In this document: positions 19,528-29,970 of the stretch, piece by piece
Position numbering within the stretch: position 1 is the first letter of the stretch
How the letters are laid out: each line of letters starts with the position of its first letter
NCBI GenBank assembly: GCA_963811055.1
Contig: CAWEPQ010000007.1
Location: 62,001 to 126,000, forward strand
Length of the DNA: 64,000 nt
From: JACVRW01 sp963811055
GTDB taxonomy: Bacteria > Actinomycetota > Thermoleophilia > Solirubrobacterales > Thermoleophilaceae
Reading direction: 5' to 3'
Made by a program: the position numbers and the translations under genes
The notes under the pieces: model-generated
Database searches by the model: none
What the model was told of the DNA's origin: nothing
What the model saw: only the letters and a program-made list of their open reading frames with translations

Positions 19528-19704
19528 GCGTCTACTGCGGCTGGGTAGGGAGGTGTCGGGCCAGTCCGCACCGGCTGGACCGTGCGAATGGCTGCCACCG
19601 TGTCACTTGGCTACGACAGTAGCCATCGCTAGATGACACAGTGCCGAGGTGCGGGTTACTGGCGGCCATTGCCGACAACCTCCCTACCCAGCCGCAGTAG
19701 ACGC
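19528..19704. repeat. 177-bp imperfect palindrome with 27-bp perfect terminal inverted repeats
   Basis: The arms 19528-19554 and 19678-19704 are perfect reverse complements. The centre at 19616 also has a TGGCTA/TAGCCA stem (19608-19613 and 19620-19625) around a 6-nt loop, and parts between pair imperfectly (CCGCACC at 19566 with 19648-19654; GTGTCA at 19600 with 19634-19639). The element fills the gap between two convergent genes. It could be a MITE-like element, a structured RNA, or a bidirectional terminator far longer than needed. No target-site duplication is visible. Confidence 0.85.
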
Positions 19705-19731
19705 CCGCCCCGCACGGCGCTGGCGGAGACG

Positions 19732-21183
<1,452 letters not shown>

Positions 21184-21254
21184 GAGTGGCCCGAGTCTAA
21201 AGACCCGCAGGTATCGTTGTCGGCCCCCGCCAGTCGTCAAGGAGACCCACGCAG

Positions 21255-22439
21255 ATGCCCAAGACCGTCATCCTCGGAGCAGCCCGTACACCGTTCGGAA
21301 AGCTCGGAGGCGGCCTGTCCACCCTCGACGCCACCGACCTTGGCGGCACCGCCATCGCCGCCGCCCTCGAGCGCGCCGAGGTGGCGCCCGACCAGGTTCA
21401 GCACGTGGTGTTCGGCCAGGTGCTCCAGGCCGGCCAGGGGCAGATCCCGAGCCGCCAGGCCCAGATCAAGGGCGGGATCCCGAAGGAGGTCTCCTCGGAG
21501 ACCGTCAACAAGGTCTGCGCCTCCGGCCTGCGCGCCGGCGGGATGGTGGACCAGGCGGTGCGCGCGGGGGACCTCGAGGTGGCCGTGGCGGGCGGCATGG
21601 AGTCGATGTCCAACGCGCCCTACCTGCTCAAGGGCGCGCGCTTCGGCTTCCGCATGGGGGACGCCAAGGCGATCGACGCGATGATGCACGACGGCCTGAC
21701 CAACCCGTTCAGCGGCAAGGGTATGGGCGAGGAGGCCGACGAGGTCGGCGACGAGCTCGAGGTCACGCGCGCCGACATGGACAAGTTCGCGCTGCGCAGC
21801 CACGAGCTGGCGATCCAGGCCACCGACGAGGGCCGCCTGCCCGAGGAGATCGTGCCGGTCACGGTCAAGTCGAGGAAGGGCGAGAGCACCGTGGAGATCG
21901 ACGAGGCGCCGCGGCGCGAGAGCACGCTCGAGTCGCTGGCCGGCCTGAAGGGCGCCTTCCACAAGGACGGCTCGCACACCGCCGGCAACGCTCCGGGCGT
22001 GAACGACGGCGCCGGGGCGATCGTCTACGCGAGCGACGAGTGGGCCAAGGCCAACGGCCGTCCGGCGCTGGCCACGATCGTCGGCCAGGCGGCGGTGGCG
22101 GACGACTTCCCGTACCTCGCCCGCACGCCGGCCAACGCGGCCAAGAAGGCGCTCGACCGGGCCGGGCTGAGCGTCGACGACGTGGACCTGTTCGAGATCA
22201 ACGAGGCGTTCGCGTCCGTGGCGCTCAACTCGATGCGCATGCTGGGCGTGGACGAGTCGAAGGTCAACGTGAACGGCGGCGCGATCGCGCTCGGCCATCC
22301 GATCGGCGCCAGCGGCGCCCGGATCCTGATGACGCTGGTGAACGAGCTGCGCCGCCGCGGCGGCGGGCTCGGCGTGGCGGCGATCTGCTCGGGCGGCGGG
22401 CAGGGCGACGCCGTGATCGTCGAGGTCAACGGCTCCTAG
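21255..22439 (+). CDS. Acetyl-CoA C-acetyltransferase (thiolase)
   Basis: A complete 394-residue thiolase, ATG with an AAGGAGA site at 21239. Active-site Cys is in NKVCASGL (residue about 89), the second half holds NEAFASVALNS, the His motif GGAIALGHPIGASGAR and the closing Cys in CSGGGQGDA. It makes or splits acetoacetyl-CoA in ketone-body, butanoate or fatty-acid metabolism. Its 3-prime end overlaps the convergent NTF2-like gene by 14 bp. It is the second thiolase in the window. Confidence 0.9.
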   Translation: MPKTVILGAARTPFGKLGGGLSTLDATDLGGTAIAAALERAEVAPDQVQHVVFGQVLQAGQGQIPSRQAQIKGGIPKEVSSETVNKVCASGLRAGGMVDQAVRAGDLEVAVAGGMESMSNAPYLLKGARFGFRMGDAKAIDAMMHDGLTNPFSGKGMGEEADEVGDELEVTRADMDKFALRSHELAIQATDEGRLPEEIVPVTVKSRKGESTVEIDEAPRRESTLESLAGLKGAFHKDGSHTAGNAPGVNDGAGAIVYASDEWAKANGRPALATIVGQAAVADDFPYLARTPANAAKKALDRAGLSVDDVDLFEINEAFASVALNSMRMLGVDESKVNVNGGAIALGHPIGASGARILMTLVNELRRRGGGLGVAAICSGGGQGDAVIVEVNGS

Positions 22440-22833
22440 GGGTCAGCCCCGCGGCCTCGAGGCCCTCCGGGCGGGTGCGGAACCAGCGGTAGGTCGCCAC
22501 CTGTCCGTCGCGGAGGCTGAAGACGTGCGTGAACGTCTCGTCGATCGGCGCCCCGCTCGCGCGGCCGGACGCCCTGAGCCGCGCGACCACGAGCACCCCG
22601 CCGGGCCCCTCGTCGATCTCGAGGATCTCGAGCGACTCGTAGTTGAACTGGTCGTAGAGGTTCTGCAGCCCCTCCCGCATCGAGTCGAGGCCCCTGCGCA
22701 CCCCGCTCTCCATGGCGTACTCGGGATTGACCATCTCGATGTCGGGCGCAAAGCCCGCCATCGTCGTCTCGATGTCGCCGGCGGCGAAGGCCGCATAGGC
22801 ACGCCGGACGACCCCCTCCACATCCGGGTCCAC
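22426..22833 (-). CDS. NTF2-like (SnoaL-type) protein
   Basis: A 135-residue single-domain NTF2-like fold: helix EGVVRRAYAAFAAGDIETTM, then the pocket strands FAPDIEMVNPEYAM and ETFTHVFSLRDGQVATYRWF. SnoaL-like proteins are small cyclases, isomerases or ligand-binding proteins; no catalytic residues can be named. GTG start at 22833, 23 bp divergent from the HAD gene. A second protein of the same fold lies at 23572, on the same strand, the two flanking the HAD gene. Confidence 0.72.
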   Translation of the reverse strand: MDPDVEGVVRRAYAAFAAGDIETTMAGFAPDIEMVNPEYAMESGVRRGLDSMREGLQNLYDQFNYESLEILEIDEGPGGVLVVARLRASGRASGAPIDETFTHVFSLRDGQVATYRWFRTRPEGLEAAGLTPRSR

Positions 22834-22856
22834 GAGGCTCAGCGTACCCTCGGCCC

Positions 22857-23642
22857 ATGGCCGATTCGCGCGGAGCCGCCTTCTTCGACCTCGACAAGAC
22901 CCTGATCGAGGGGTCCAGCGCGATCCATTTCGGGCGCGCCGCCTACCGCGCCGGGATGATCTCCCGCCGCCAGATCCTGAGCGATGCCTGGGCCAACATC
23001 CACTTCCGCCTCAACGGCTCCACCGACGAGGGCACCGAGGAGCTGAAGCAGCGCATCCTCGACGCCATCGCTGGCTGGCGCGTGGTGGACCTGGCACGCC
23101 TCGGCCCCGACGTGCTCGCGGGGATCCTGCCGCTGCTCTACCGCGAGATGCTCGCGGAGGCGTACTCGCACCAGGACGCCGGGCGGCCCGTGTTCATCGT
23201 GACCGCCGCGTCGCAGGAGCTGGCCGACACGCTGGCGCGGGTGCTGGTGCTCGACGGGGGGATCGGGATGCGCTCCGAGGTGGAGGACGGCGTGTACACG
23301 GGCCGCTCGGCCGGCCCCTTCACCTACCGGGAGGGCAAGGCCGCTGCGATCCGCCAGCTCGCCGCCGAGCGCGGCATCGACCTGTCGGAGTCGTACGCCT
23401 ACTCGGACTCGGAGTCCGACCTGCCGATGCTGCGGGCGGTCGGCCACCCCGTGGCGGTGAATCCGGACTCCCACCTCGCGCGGGTCGCGCGCGAGGAGCA
23501 CTGGCGGGTCATGCGCTTCGACAAGCTCGGCAAGCGCCTCAAGTTCGGCGCCGCGGTCGGAACGCTCGCGCTCATGGGCGGGGGCGGGGGGTACCTGGCT
23601 GCGCGGGCTCGCCCGCGGCGCCGGCGTCTCCGGCTTCGCTGA
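22857..23642 (+). CDS. HAD-IB family phosphatase
   Basis: A 261-residue haloacid-dehalogenase hydrolase of the SerB-like IB subgroup. Motif I is FFDLDKTL (nucleophile Asp and acid Asp), motif II IVTAAS, motif III Lys in REGKAAAI, and motif IV YSDSESDLPML. These enzymes release phosphate from phosphoserine-like or lipid phosphate substrates. The C-terminus (FGAAVGTLALMGGGGGYLA) is weakly hydrophobic with an Arg-rich tail and may touch the membrane. Its end overlaps the convergent NTF2-like gene by 71 bp, which makes the last 20 codons doubtful. Confidence 0.82.
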   Translation: MADSRGAAFFDLDKTLIEGSSAIHFGRAAYRAGMISRRQILSDAWANIHFRLNGSTDEGTEELKQRILDAIAGWRVVDLARLGPDVLAGILPLLYREMLAEAYSHQDAGRPVFIVTAASQELADTLARVLVLDGGIGMRSEVEDGVYTGRSAGPFTYREGKAAAIRQLAAERGIDLSESYAYSDSESDLPMLRAVGHPVAVNPDSHLARVAREEHWRVMRFDKLGKRLKFGAAVGTLALMGGGGGYLAARARPRRRRLRLR

Positions 23643-24018
23643 TCGCGGCCCGGGCCTCCTCCTCGGTGCGGTAGACGTGCCAGCCCACGACCTTCCCGTC
23701 GCGGCCCTCGGCCACCTGCCAGCCCACCTGCTCGATCGACATCCCGCTGCCCGCCCCGGTGCCCAGGAAGCGGACCTTGACGAGCACGGTGTCGCCGAAC
23801 GCCTCGGTGGTCTCGACCTCCGGGGTCCAATCGGGGAAGACGCTCAGCATCTCGTCGAGGAACTGGCGCACCCCGGCGTGCCCGCAGTACAGCTTCGCCT
23901 CCGACTCCTGGATCAGCGAGGTGAACTCCACGTCGGGGTCCATCAGCTCGAGGAAGCCGTCGAAGTCGCGGCGGGCGAGCCTGGCGAATGCCTCCTCCGC
24001 CAGCTCGGGGCTGTCCAT
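23572..24018 (-). CDS. NTF2-like (SnoaL-type) protein
   Basis: About 148 residues. The fold begins with ELAEEAFARLARRDFDGFL, followed by LMDPDVEFTSLI and the strands KVRFLGTGAGSGMSIEQVGW and VVGWHVYRTEEEA. This is a nuclear-transport-factor-2-like ligand pocket; function unknown. ATG at 24018 is chosen over an in-frame upstream extension because conservation begins there. Divergent from the mutase gene by 43 bp and convergent with the HAD gene. Confidence 0.7.
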   Translation of the reverse strand: MDSPELAEEAFARLARRDFDGFLELMDPDVEFTSLIQESEAKLYCGHAGVRQFLDEMLSVFPDWTPEVETTEAFGDTVLVKVRFLGTGAGSGMSIEQVGWQVAEGRDGKVVGWHVYRTEEEARAAISEAGDAGAAGEPAQPGTPRPRP

Positions 24019-24061
24019 GTTGCTCACGGCCTGAGTATGCCGTCCTAGACTGTCTGGAGCG

Positions 24062-25708
<1,647 letters not shown>

Positions 25709-25709
25709 C

Positions 25710-25737
25710 GGCAGCGGGGCTAAAGCCGTCCGCTGCC
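25710..25737 (+). terminator. Hairpin terminator after the mutase gene
   Basis: GGCAGCGG and CCGCTGCC form an 8-bp stem starting 2 nt after the stop codon, with an inner GGC-TAAA-GCC stem-loop. This is a strong hairpin without a T-run. It suggests that the mutase large subunit is transcribed apart from the downstream exported proteins and the small subunit. Confidence 0.5.
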
Positions 25738-25745
25738 TCGCGCCG

Positions 25746-27151
25746 ATGCAGCAAGGACGTACCCCAAGACGCTCATCTCGATCTGTCTGACAGCCCTGTG
25801 GCTGGCGTTGCCCATGAGCGCGCTCGCGGCCACGGAGAGCGGCGATGCCGGGGACCTTCCGGGTAGCGCCCAGGACCTTGCGAGCGCTCCCGTGGACGCG
25901 ATCGACGGCAGCATCGCCGGCGAGACCGATCAGGACCTCTACCGCGTCTGCCTCGAGGGCGGGGGCAGCTTCTCGGCCACGACCGTGGGCGGCACCGAGC
26001 TCGACACCCAGCTGTTTCTCTTCGACGCCGCCGGCCTCGGCGTGTACGGGAACGACGACTCCCAGGCCACGCGCCAGTCCACGCTGCCGTCGCTCCACGA
26101 GCTCACCCCCGGTGCCCCTGGCATCTACCTGCTGGCGATCACGCCCTACAACCGGGACCCGGGGAGTGCCGCCGGCGCCATCTTCGGCAGCGGCGGCGTG
26201 CTCGCGCCGACCGGGCCGGGAGCGGCGCAGCCGTTGAGCGGCTGGAGCGGGCGCGTGGGTCTCCCGGGCGACTACCGCATCACCCTGACCGGCACCGCGG
26301 CCTGCACGCCGCCCGACACCGCGGCGCCCACCGTCGACCTGAGGGTGCCCGCCGACGGCGCGCAGATCCCGCAGGGGTCGGCGCTCACCGTGGACTTTGA
26401 CTGCGCTGACGAGGGCGGCTCCGGGCTCGCCTCGTGCGAGGGCAGCGTGCCTGACGGCGCCCAGCTCGACACCTCCTCGCTCGGCGCGCAAGCCTTCACG
26501 GTCACCGCCCGCGACCACGCGGGCAACGAGACGGTGGTGACCCACAGCGTCGAAGTGGTGGACGCCGCGGCGCCGCTGATCACGCTTCGCACGCCGCTCG
26601 ACGGCGCGATGTACCTGCTCGACCAGGAGGTGCTCGCCGACTACGAGTGCGCGGACGACGGGCTTCTGTCCTGCGCCGGTGACGTGGTCGACGGCGTGCC
26701 GATCGACACCGCCTCGGTGGGGACGAAGAGCTTCGGCGTAGAGGCCGCCGACGCGGCAGGGAACGTCGCGACGGCCGCTGCCTCCTACCGGGTCATCTAC
26801 GACTTCCGCGGCTTCCTGTGGCCGGTACGCAACCGCCCGGCCGTGAACCGGGCGCGGGCCGGAAGGGTCGCGCTCGTGCGGTTCTCGCTGAATGGCTACC
26901 AGGGGCGGCGTGTGCTCGCCCAGGGCTTCCCGCAGGTCGCCGAGGTCGAGTGCGACTCTGGCGCCGAGCCTGCGTCCGGCGAGCCCGCGAGGTTGCTCGG
27001 TCAGGGCCGCGCGCTGCGCTGGAGCCACCACGGCCGCGCCTACTCGATTGCATGGAGGACGCGGCGCTCCTGGGCCGGAAGCTGCCGCCAGCTGCTGCTC
27101 GGGCTGGCCGACGGAACGGTGCAGCGGGTCGACTACCGCTTCAAGCGATAG
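25746..27151 (+). CDS. Exported protein with pre-peptidase-like, Ig-like and PxKF domains
   Basis: A secreted protein of about 460 residues. The hydrophobic leader (LISICLTALWLALPMSALA) is in frame with the body, but an ATG exists only in another frame at 25746; one missing C in the CCCC run near 25770 would join them. Without that, the first start is TTG at 25808, inside the leader. The body has a calcium-dependent-lectin or pre-peptidase-like domain (residues about 40-165, DTQLFLFDAAGLGVYGNDD), two Ig-like repeats ending DHAGNETVV and DAAGNVATA, and a C-terminal PxKF-type domain (GFLWPVRNRPAVN). It probably sits on the surface or outside the cell. Confidence 0.65.
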
Positions 27152-27177
27152 CGCCTATCCGTTAGGGTTCCGCGGCC

Positions 27178-27954
27178 GTGAGGCACCTCGTCACCTCCGC
27201 CGTGCTGTACCTGCTCGTGGTGGGCCTCATCCTGCCGACCTCGCTGTTCGCGGAGGACGCGGTTCCCACGGCCGAGCCGGTCGTGCCGGCGCAGGCTGCG
27301 CCGGCCCCGCCGGAGCCCGCCACGACCACGCCCGCACCCGCACCGGCGCCGGCTCCCGTGGCGCCCACCACGGCACCCGCGCCCGCTCCGGCCGCGACGC
27401 CCACGGCCACTGTGCCCGAGGCCGCCCCGGCTGAGCCCGAGGTGCCGAAGATCGATGAGAAGCCGGCGCCTGCGCCGAAGGCCAACGCCGCCGCGTCGGC
27501 CAGCGTGACCATCAAGGACTTCGAGTTCGTGGCGCCGTCGGTGACCGTGAACGTGGGCGACACCGTCACCTGGACCAACCAGGGTCCCACCGGCCACTCG
27601 GCCACCGGCGACGGATTCGACACCGGGATCATGGACGCCGGCCAGAGCGGGTCGCACACGTTCGACTCGGCCGGCACCTTCTCTTACATCTGCACGCCGC
27701 ACCCGAACATGAAGGGCACGGTCATCGTGCAGGCCGCCCAGACCGGCTCCGGCGACGAGTCGGACACGGGCGACGACGGCTCCACCGGAGCCGACACCGA
27801 GTCGGACGCGGCCGACGGGCCCTCGCTTCCCTCCACGGGAATGGACGCGCTCGGCCTCGGCTTCCTCGGTCTTCTGATGCTGGGGCTCGGTGTGAGCATC
27901 CGGCGTCGCTCGGCTGCGGAGCTCCCGCAGCCCGCCGGCCGCATCGGCTGGTGA
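27178..27954 (+). CDS. Cell-surface cupredoxin with LPxTG-type anchor
   Basis: A 258-residue exported copper protein. Signal peptide LVTSAVLYLLVVGLILP, then a long Pro-Ala-Thr linker (residues 27-105), then a plastocyanin-like domain with copper ligands His in GPTGHSATG and Cys-His-Met in YICTPHPNMKG. After an acidic Ser-Gly-Asp spacer come LPSTG, a hydrophobic helix (GLGFLGLLMLGLGVSI) and RRRS, the arrangement of a sortase-anchored wall protein. It would carry one electron at the cell surface. The stop overlaps the GTG of the B12 subunit, an odd coupling. Confidence 0.82.
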   Translation: MRHLVTSAVLYLLVVGLILPTSLFAEDAVPTAEPVVPAQAAPAPPEPATTTPAPAPAPAPVAPTTAPAPAPAATPTATVPEAAPAEPEVPKIDEKPAPAPKANAAASASVTIKDFEFVAPSVTVNVGDTVTWTNQGPTGHSATGDGFDTGIMDAGQSGSHTFDSAGTFSYICTPHPNMKGTVIVQAAQTGSGDESDTGDDGSTGADTESDAADGPSLPSTGMDALGLGFLGLLMLGLGVSIRRRSAAELPQPAGRIGW

Positions 27955-28352
27955 GCTCCCAGCGCAAGATCCGCGTGGTGGTGGCCAAGCCCGGACTCGA
28001 CGGCCACGACCGCGGTGCCAAGATCATCGCCCGCGCCCTTCGCGACGCCGGCATGGAGGTCATCTACACAGGCCTCCACCAGACCCCCGAGCAGATCGTG
28101 GAGACGGTGATCCAGGAGGACGCCGACGCGGTGGGTCTGTCGATCCTTTCGGGTGCCCATATGACGCTCGTGCCGCGCATCGCGTCGCGGCTGAAGGACG
28201 CGGGTGCCGAGGACGTGGTGCTCGTGGTGGGGGGAACGATCCCCAGCGAGGACATCCCGGAGCTGAAGGAGCTGGGCGTGGCCGAGGTGTTCACGCCCGG
28301 CGCGCCCGTGCAGGGAATCGTGGACTACATCCGGTCGGCCGTGCCCGCCTAG
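27951..28352 (+). CDS. B12-binding small subunit of acyl-CoA mutase
   Basis: A 133-residue cobalamin-binding domain. The base-off/His-on motif DGHDRG (Asp-x-His-x-x-Gly) lies at residues 16-21, followed by VGLSILSGAH (Ser-x-Leu) and VVGGTIPSED (Gly-Gly), the other two cobalamin contacts of this fold. It would supply the coenzyme to the large subunit at 24062, from which it is separated by two exported-protein genes. GTG overlaps the cupredoxin stop (GTGA). No mutase-chaperone GTPase (MeaB) is in the window. Confidence 0.88.
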   Translation: MSSQRKIRVVVAKPGLDGHDRGAKIIARALRDAGMEVIYTGLHQTPEQIVETVIQEDADAVGLSILSGAHMTLVPRIASRLKDAGAEDVVLVVGGTIPSEDIPELKELGVAEVFTPGAPVQGIVDYIRSAVPA

Positions 28353-28354
28353 GC

Positions 28355-29437
28355 GTGGCGGGCCGCCCGCCACCGGCCCGCGCGGTCCGCGCGGTGCTCG
28401 GCGCCCGCCGCCGGCTGATGTCCCTGGCCGACCGGCTCGTGCCGCCCCAGGTGGCGATCTTCGACCAGTCGGTCGGGGTGGCCCGCACGCAGATGCTCGG
28501 CACCGCCGCCGAGCTCGGCGTGGCCGACGAGCTGGCCAAGGGCCCCGCCACGGCCGAGGAGCTTGCGGGCCGGCTGGGCGTGAACGCCGACGCCCTCCAC
28601 CGCCTGCTCCGCGCCCTGGCGGTAACCGACGCCTTCGACCTCGACAGCCACGGGCGCTTCTCGCTGGGCCGCACCGGCCAGGCCCTCCGCAGCGACCATC
28701 CGCACAGCGTGCGCGACTGGTCGCGCTACTTCGCCTCCAAGTCCAACAACGCCGCCTGGGCGGACCTGACCGAGACGGTGAGGACGGGCGAGTCGGCCTT
28801 CCCGCGCGTGCACGGACGCTCGGTCTGGCAATGGTTCGCCGAGCACCCTGACGAGGAGCGCGCATTCGCCGGCGGCATGCGGGGCGCCACCGAGCAGGAC
28901 GCTCCGTTCATCGTGAACGGCTATCCGTGGCCGGATGGCGGTGTGCTCTGTGACGTGGCCGGCGGCGTGGGCACGCTGCTCGCGGCGATCCTCGACTCGC
29001 GCCCGGGACTGCGCGGTGTCCTGGTGGACGGTCCCGGCGTGCTCGCGGAGGCTGACGGCTGGCTCGCCGGCCGCGGCATCCGCGAGCGTGTGGAGCTCTC
29101 CGAGGGAGACATCTTCCGCTCGCTCGAGGCCCGTGCCGACGTCTACACGATGAAGAACATCCTCCACGACTGGGACGACCAGGCCTGCGCGACGATCCTG
29201 GAGACCGTTCGCGCGGCCATGCCCGAGGGGTCGCGGCTCGTGATCGTGGAGTACCTCCAGGAGCGCAACCGGCCGGAGATCATCGCCTCGCTGTCCGACA
29301 TCCAGATGATGAACGTGTGCGACGACGGCCGGGAGCGCTCGGCCGGCGAGATCCAGGCGCTGCTGCGCGGCGCGGGCCTGCGCCCCGGCAAGGTCCTGCA
29401 GACCGGCGGCCCGGGGCTCGTGGAAGGCCTTGCCTAG
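28355..29437 (+). CDS. SAM-dependent O-methyltransferase (acetylserotonin/hydroxyneurosporene type)
   Basis: A 360-residue class I methyltransferase with an N-terminal winged-helix dimerisation domain (RTQMLGTAAELGVADELAKG, ADALHRLLRALAV) and a catalytic domain: SAM site DVAGGVGTLLAAIL, DGPGVLAEA, GDIFRS, and KNILHDWDD with the general-base His. This pattern fits plant-like and bacterial polyketide or phenol O-methyltransferases. The substrate is unknown. GTG start at 28355, 2 nt after the B12 subunit. Its end meets the convergent MarR gene with a 4-bp overlap. Confidence 0.83.
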   Translation: MAGRPPPARAVRAVLGARRRLMSLADRLVPPQVAIFDQSVGVARTQMLGTAAELGVADELAKGPATAEELAGRLGVNADALHRLLRALAVTDAFDLDSHGRFSLGRTGQALRSDHPHSVRDWSRYFASKSNNAAWADLTETVRTGESAFPRVHGRSVWQWFAEHPDEERAFAGGMRGATEQDAPFIVNGYPWPDGGVLCDVAGGVGTLLAAILDSRPGLRGVLVDGPGVLAEADGWLAGRGIRERVELSEGDIFRSLEARADVYTMKNILHDWDDQACATILETVRAAMPEGSRLVIVEYLQERNRPEIIASLSDIQMMNVCDDGRERSAGEIQALLRGAGLRPGKVLQTGGPGLVEGLA

Positions 29438-29886
29438 CTAGCGGGGGAGCCCTCGAGCTCGTTGATGCGCTCGGCGGCCTCCCGGAGGCTCTTGACGAGG
29501 TCCGCGCCGATCTCCTCGGCCCACTCGGCCTCGATCTCGCCGAAGATCCGCCGTCCGGTGAGAGCGGCGTCACGGCCGCGCGCGGTGAGCCTGATGATCT
29601 TGGCGCGCCCGTCATCGGGGCACGCGGCGCGCTCCAGGTAGCCGAGGCGCTCCAGCTCGGCCACGGCTTCGCCCACCGCCTGCTTGGTGAAGCCCGCGGA
29701 CTCCGCCAGGTCGGTCAGGCGCGAGCCGTTCTCCATGTCGATGAAGCCGAACACGCAGCCGTGCCCCTCGCGCACGTCGCCGAAGCCCGCGTCGGCCATC
29801 CGGGCGAAGAGCTTCTGGACGGCGGCGGCCTTGACGCCGTTGAGGAGGGCCGGTATCGGCCGCTGCTGAAGCGTGAGATCAGTCAC
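29434..29886 (-). CDS. MarR-family transcriptional regulator
   Basis: A 150-residue winged-helix repressor. The recognition region SRLTDLAESAGFTKQAVGEAVAELERLGYLER and the wing DDGRAKIIRLTARGRDA are typical MarR. GTG start at 29886. It is divergent from the MFS exporter across an 84-bp gap with a strong promoter and inverted repeats, the classic arrangement of a repressor that controls both itself and a drug exporter and is released by the drug. Confidence 0.87.
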   Translation of the reverse strand: MTDLTLQQRPIPALLNGVKAAAVQKLFARMADAGFGDVREGHGCVFGFIDMENGSRLTDLAESAGFTKQAVGEAVAELERLGYLERAACPDDGRAKIIRLTARGRDAALTGRRIFGEIEAEWAEEIGADLVKSLREAAERINELEGSPAS

Positions 29887-29889
29887 AGA

Positions 29890-29955
29890 TTAGTAAGGCA
29901 GGTTGACAATATGATCAGGTCGCTTTATAAACCTGCCTACTAAGGCTACCTGATC
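29890..29955 (+). promoter_or_regulatory. Promoter with nested operator repeats for the MFS exporter
   Basis: The -35 TTGACA (29903-29908) and -10 TATAAA (29926-29931) are 17 nt apart, near ideal for a housekeeping sigma factor. Two inverted repeats overlap it: TTAGTAAGGCAGGTT (29890-29904) with AACCTGCCTACTAA (29930-29943), differing by one base insertion, and GATCAGGT (29913-29920) with ACCTGATC (29948-29955). They cover the -35 and -10 and share an AGGT core, so MarR binding would block the polymerase. Confidence 0.75.
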
Positions 29956-29970
29956 GACTGGAGGTCCCTG

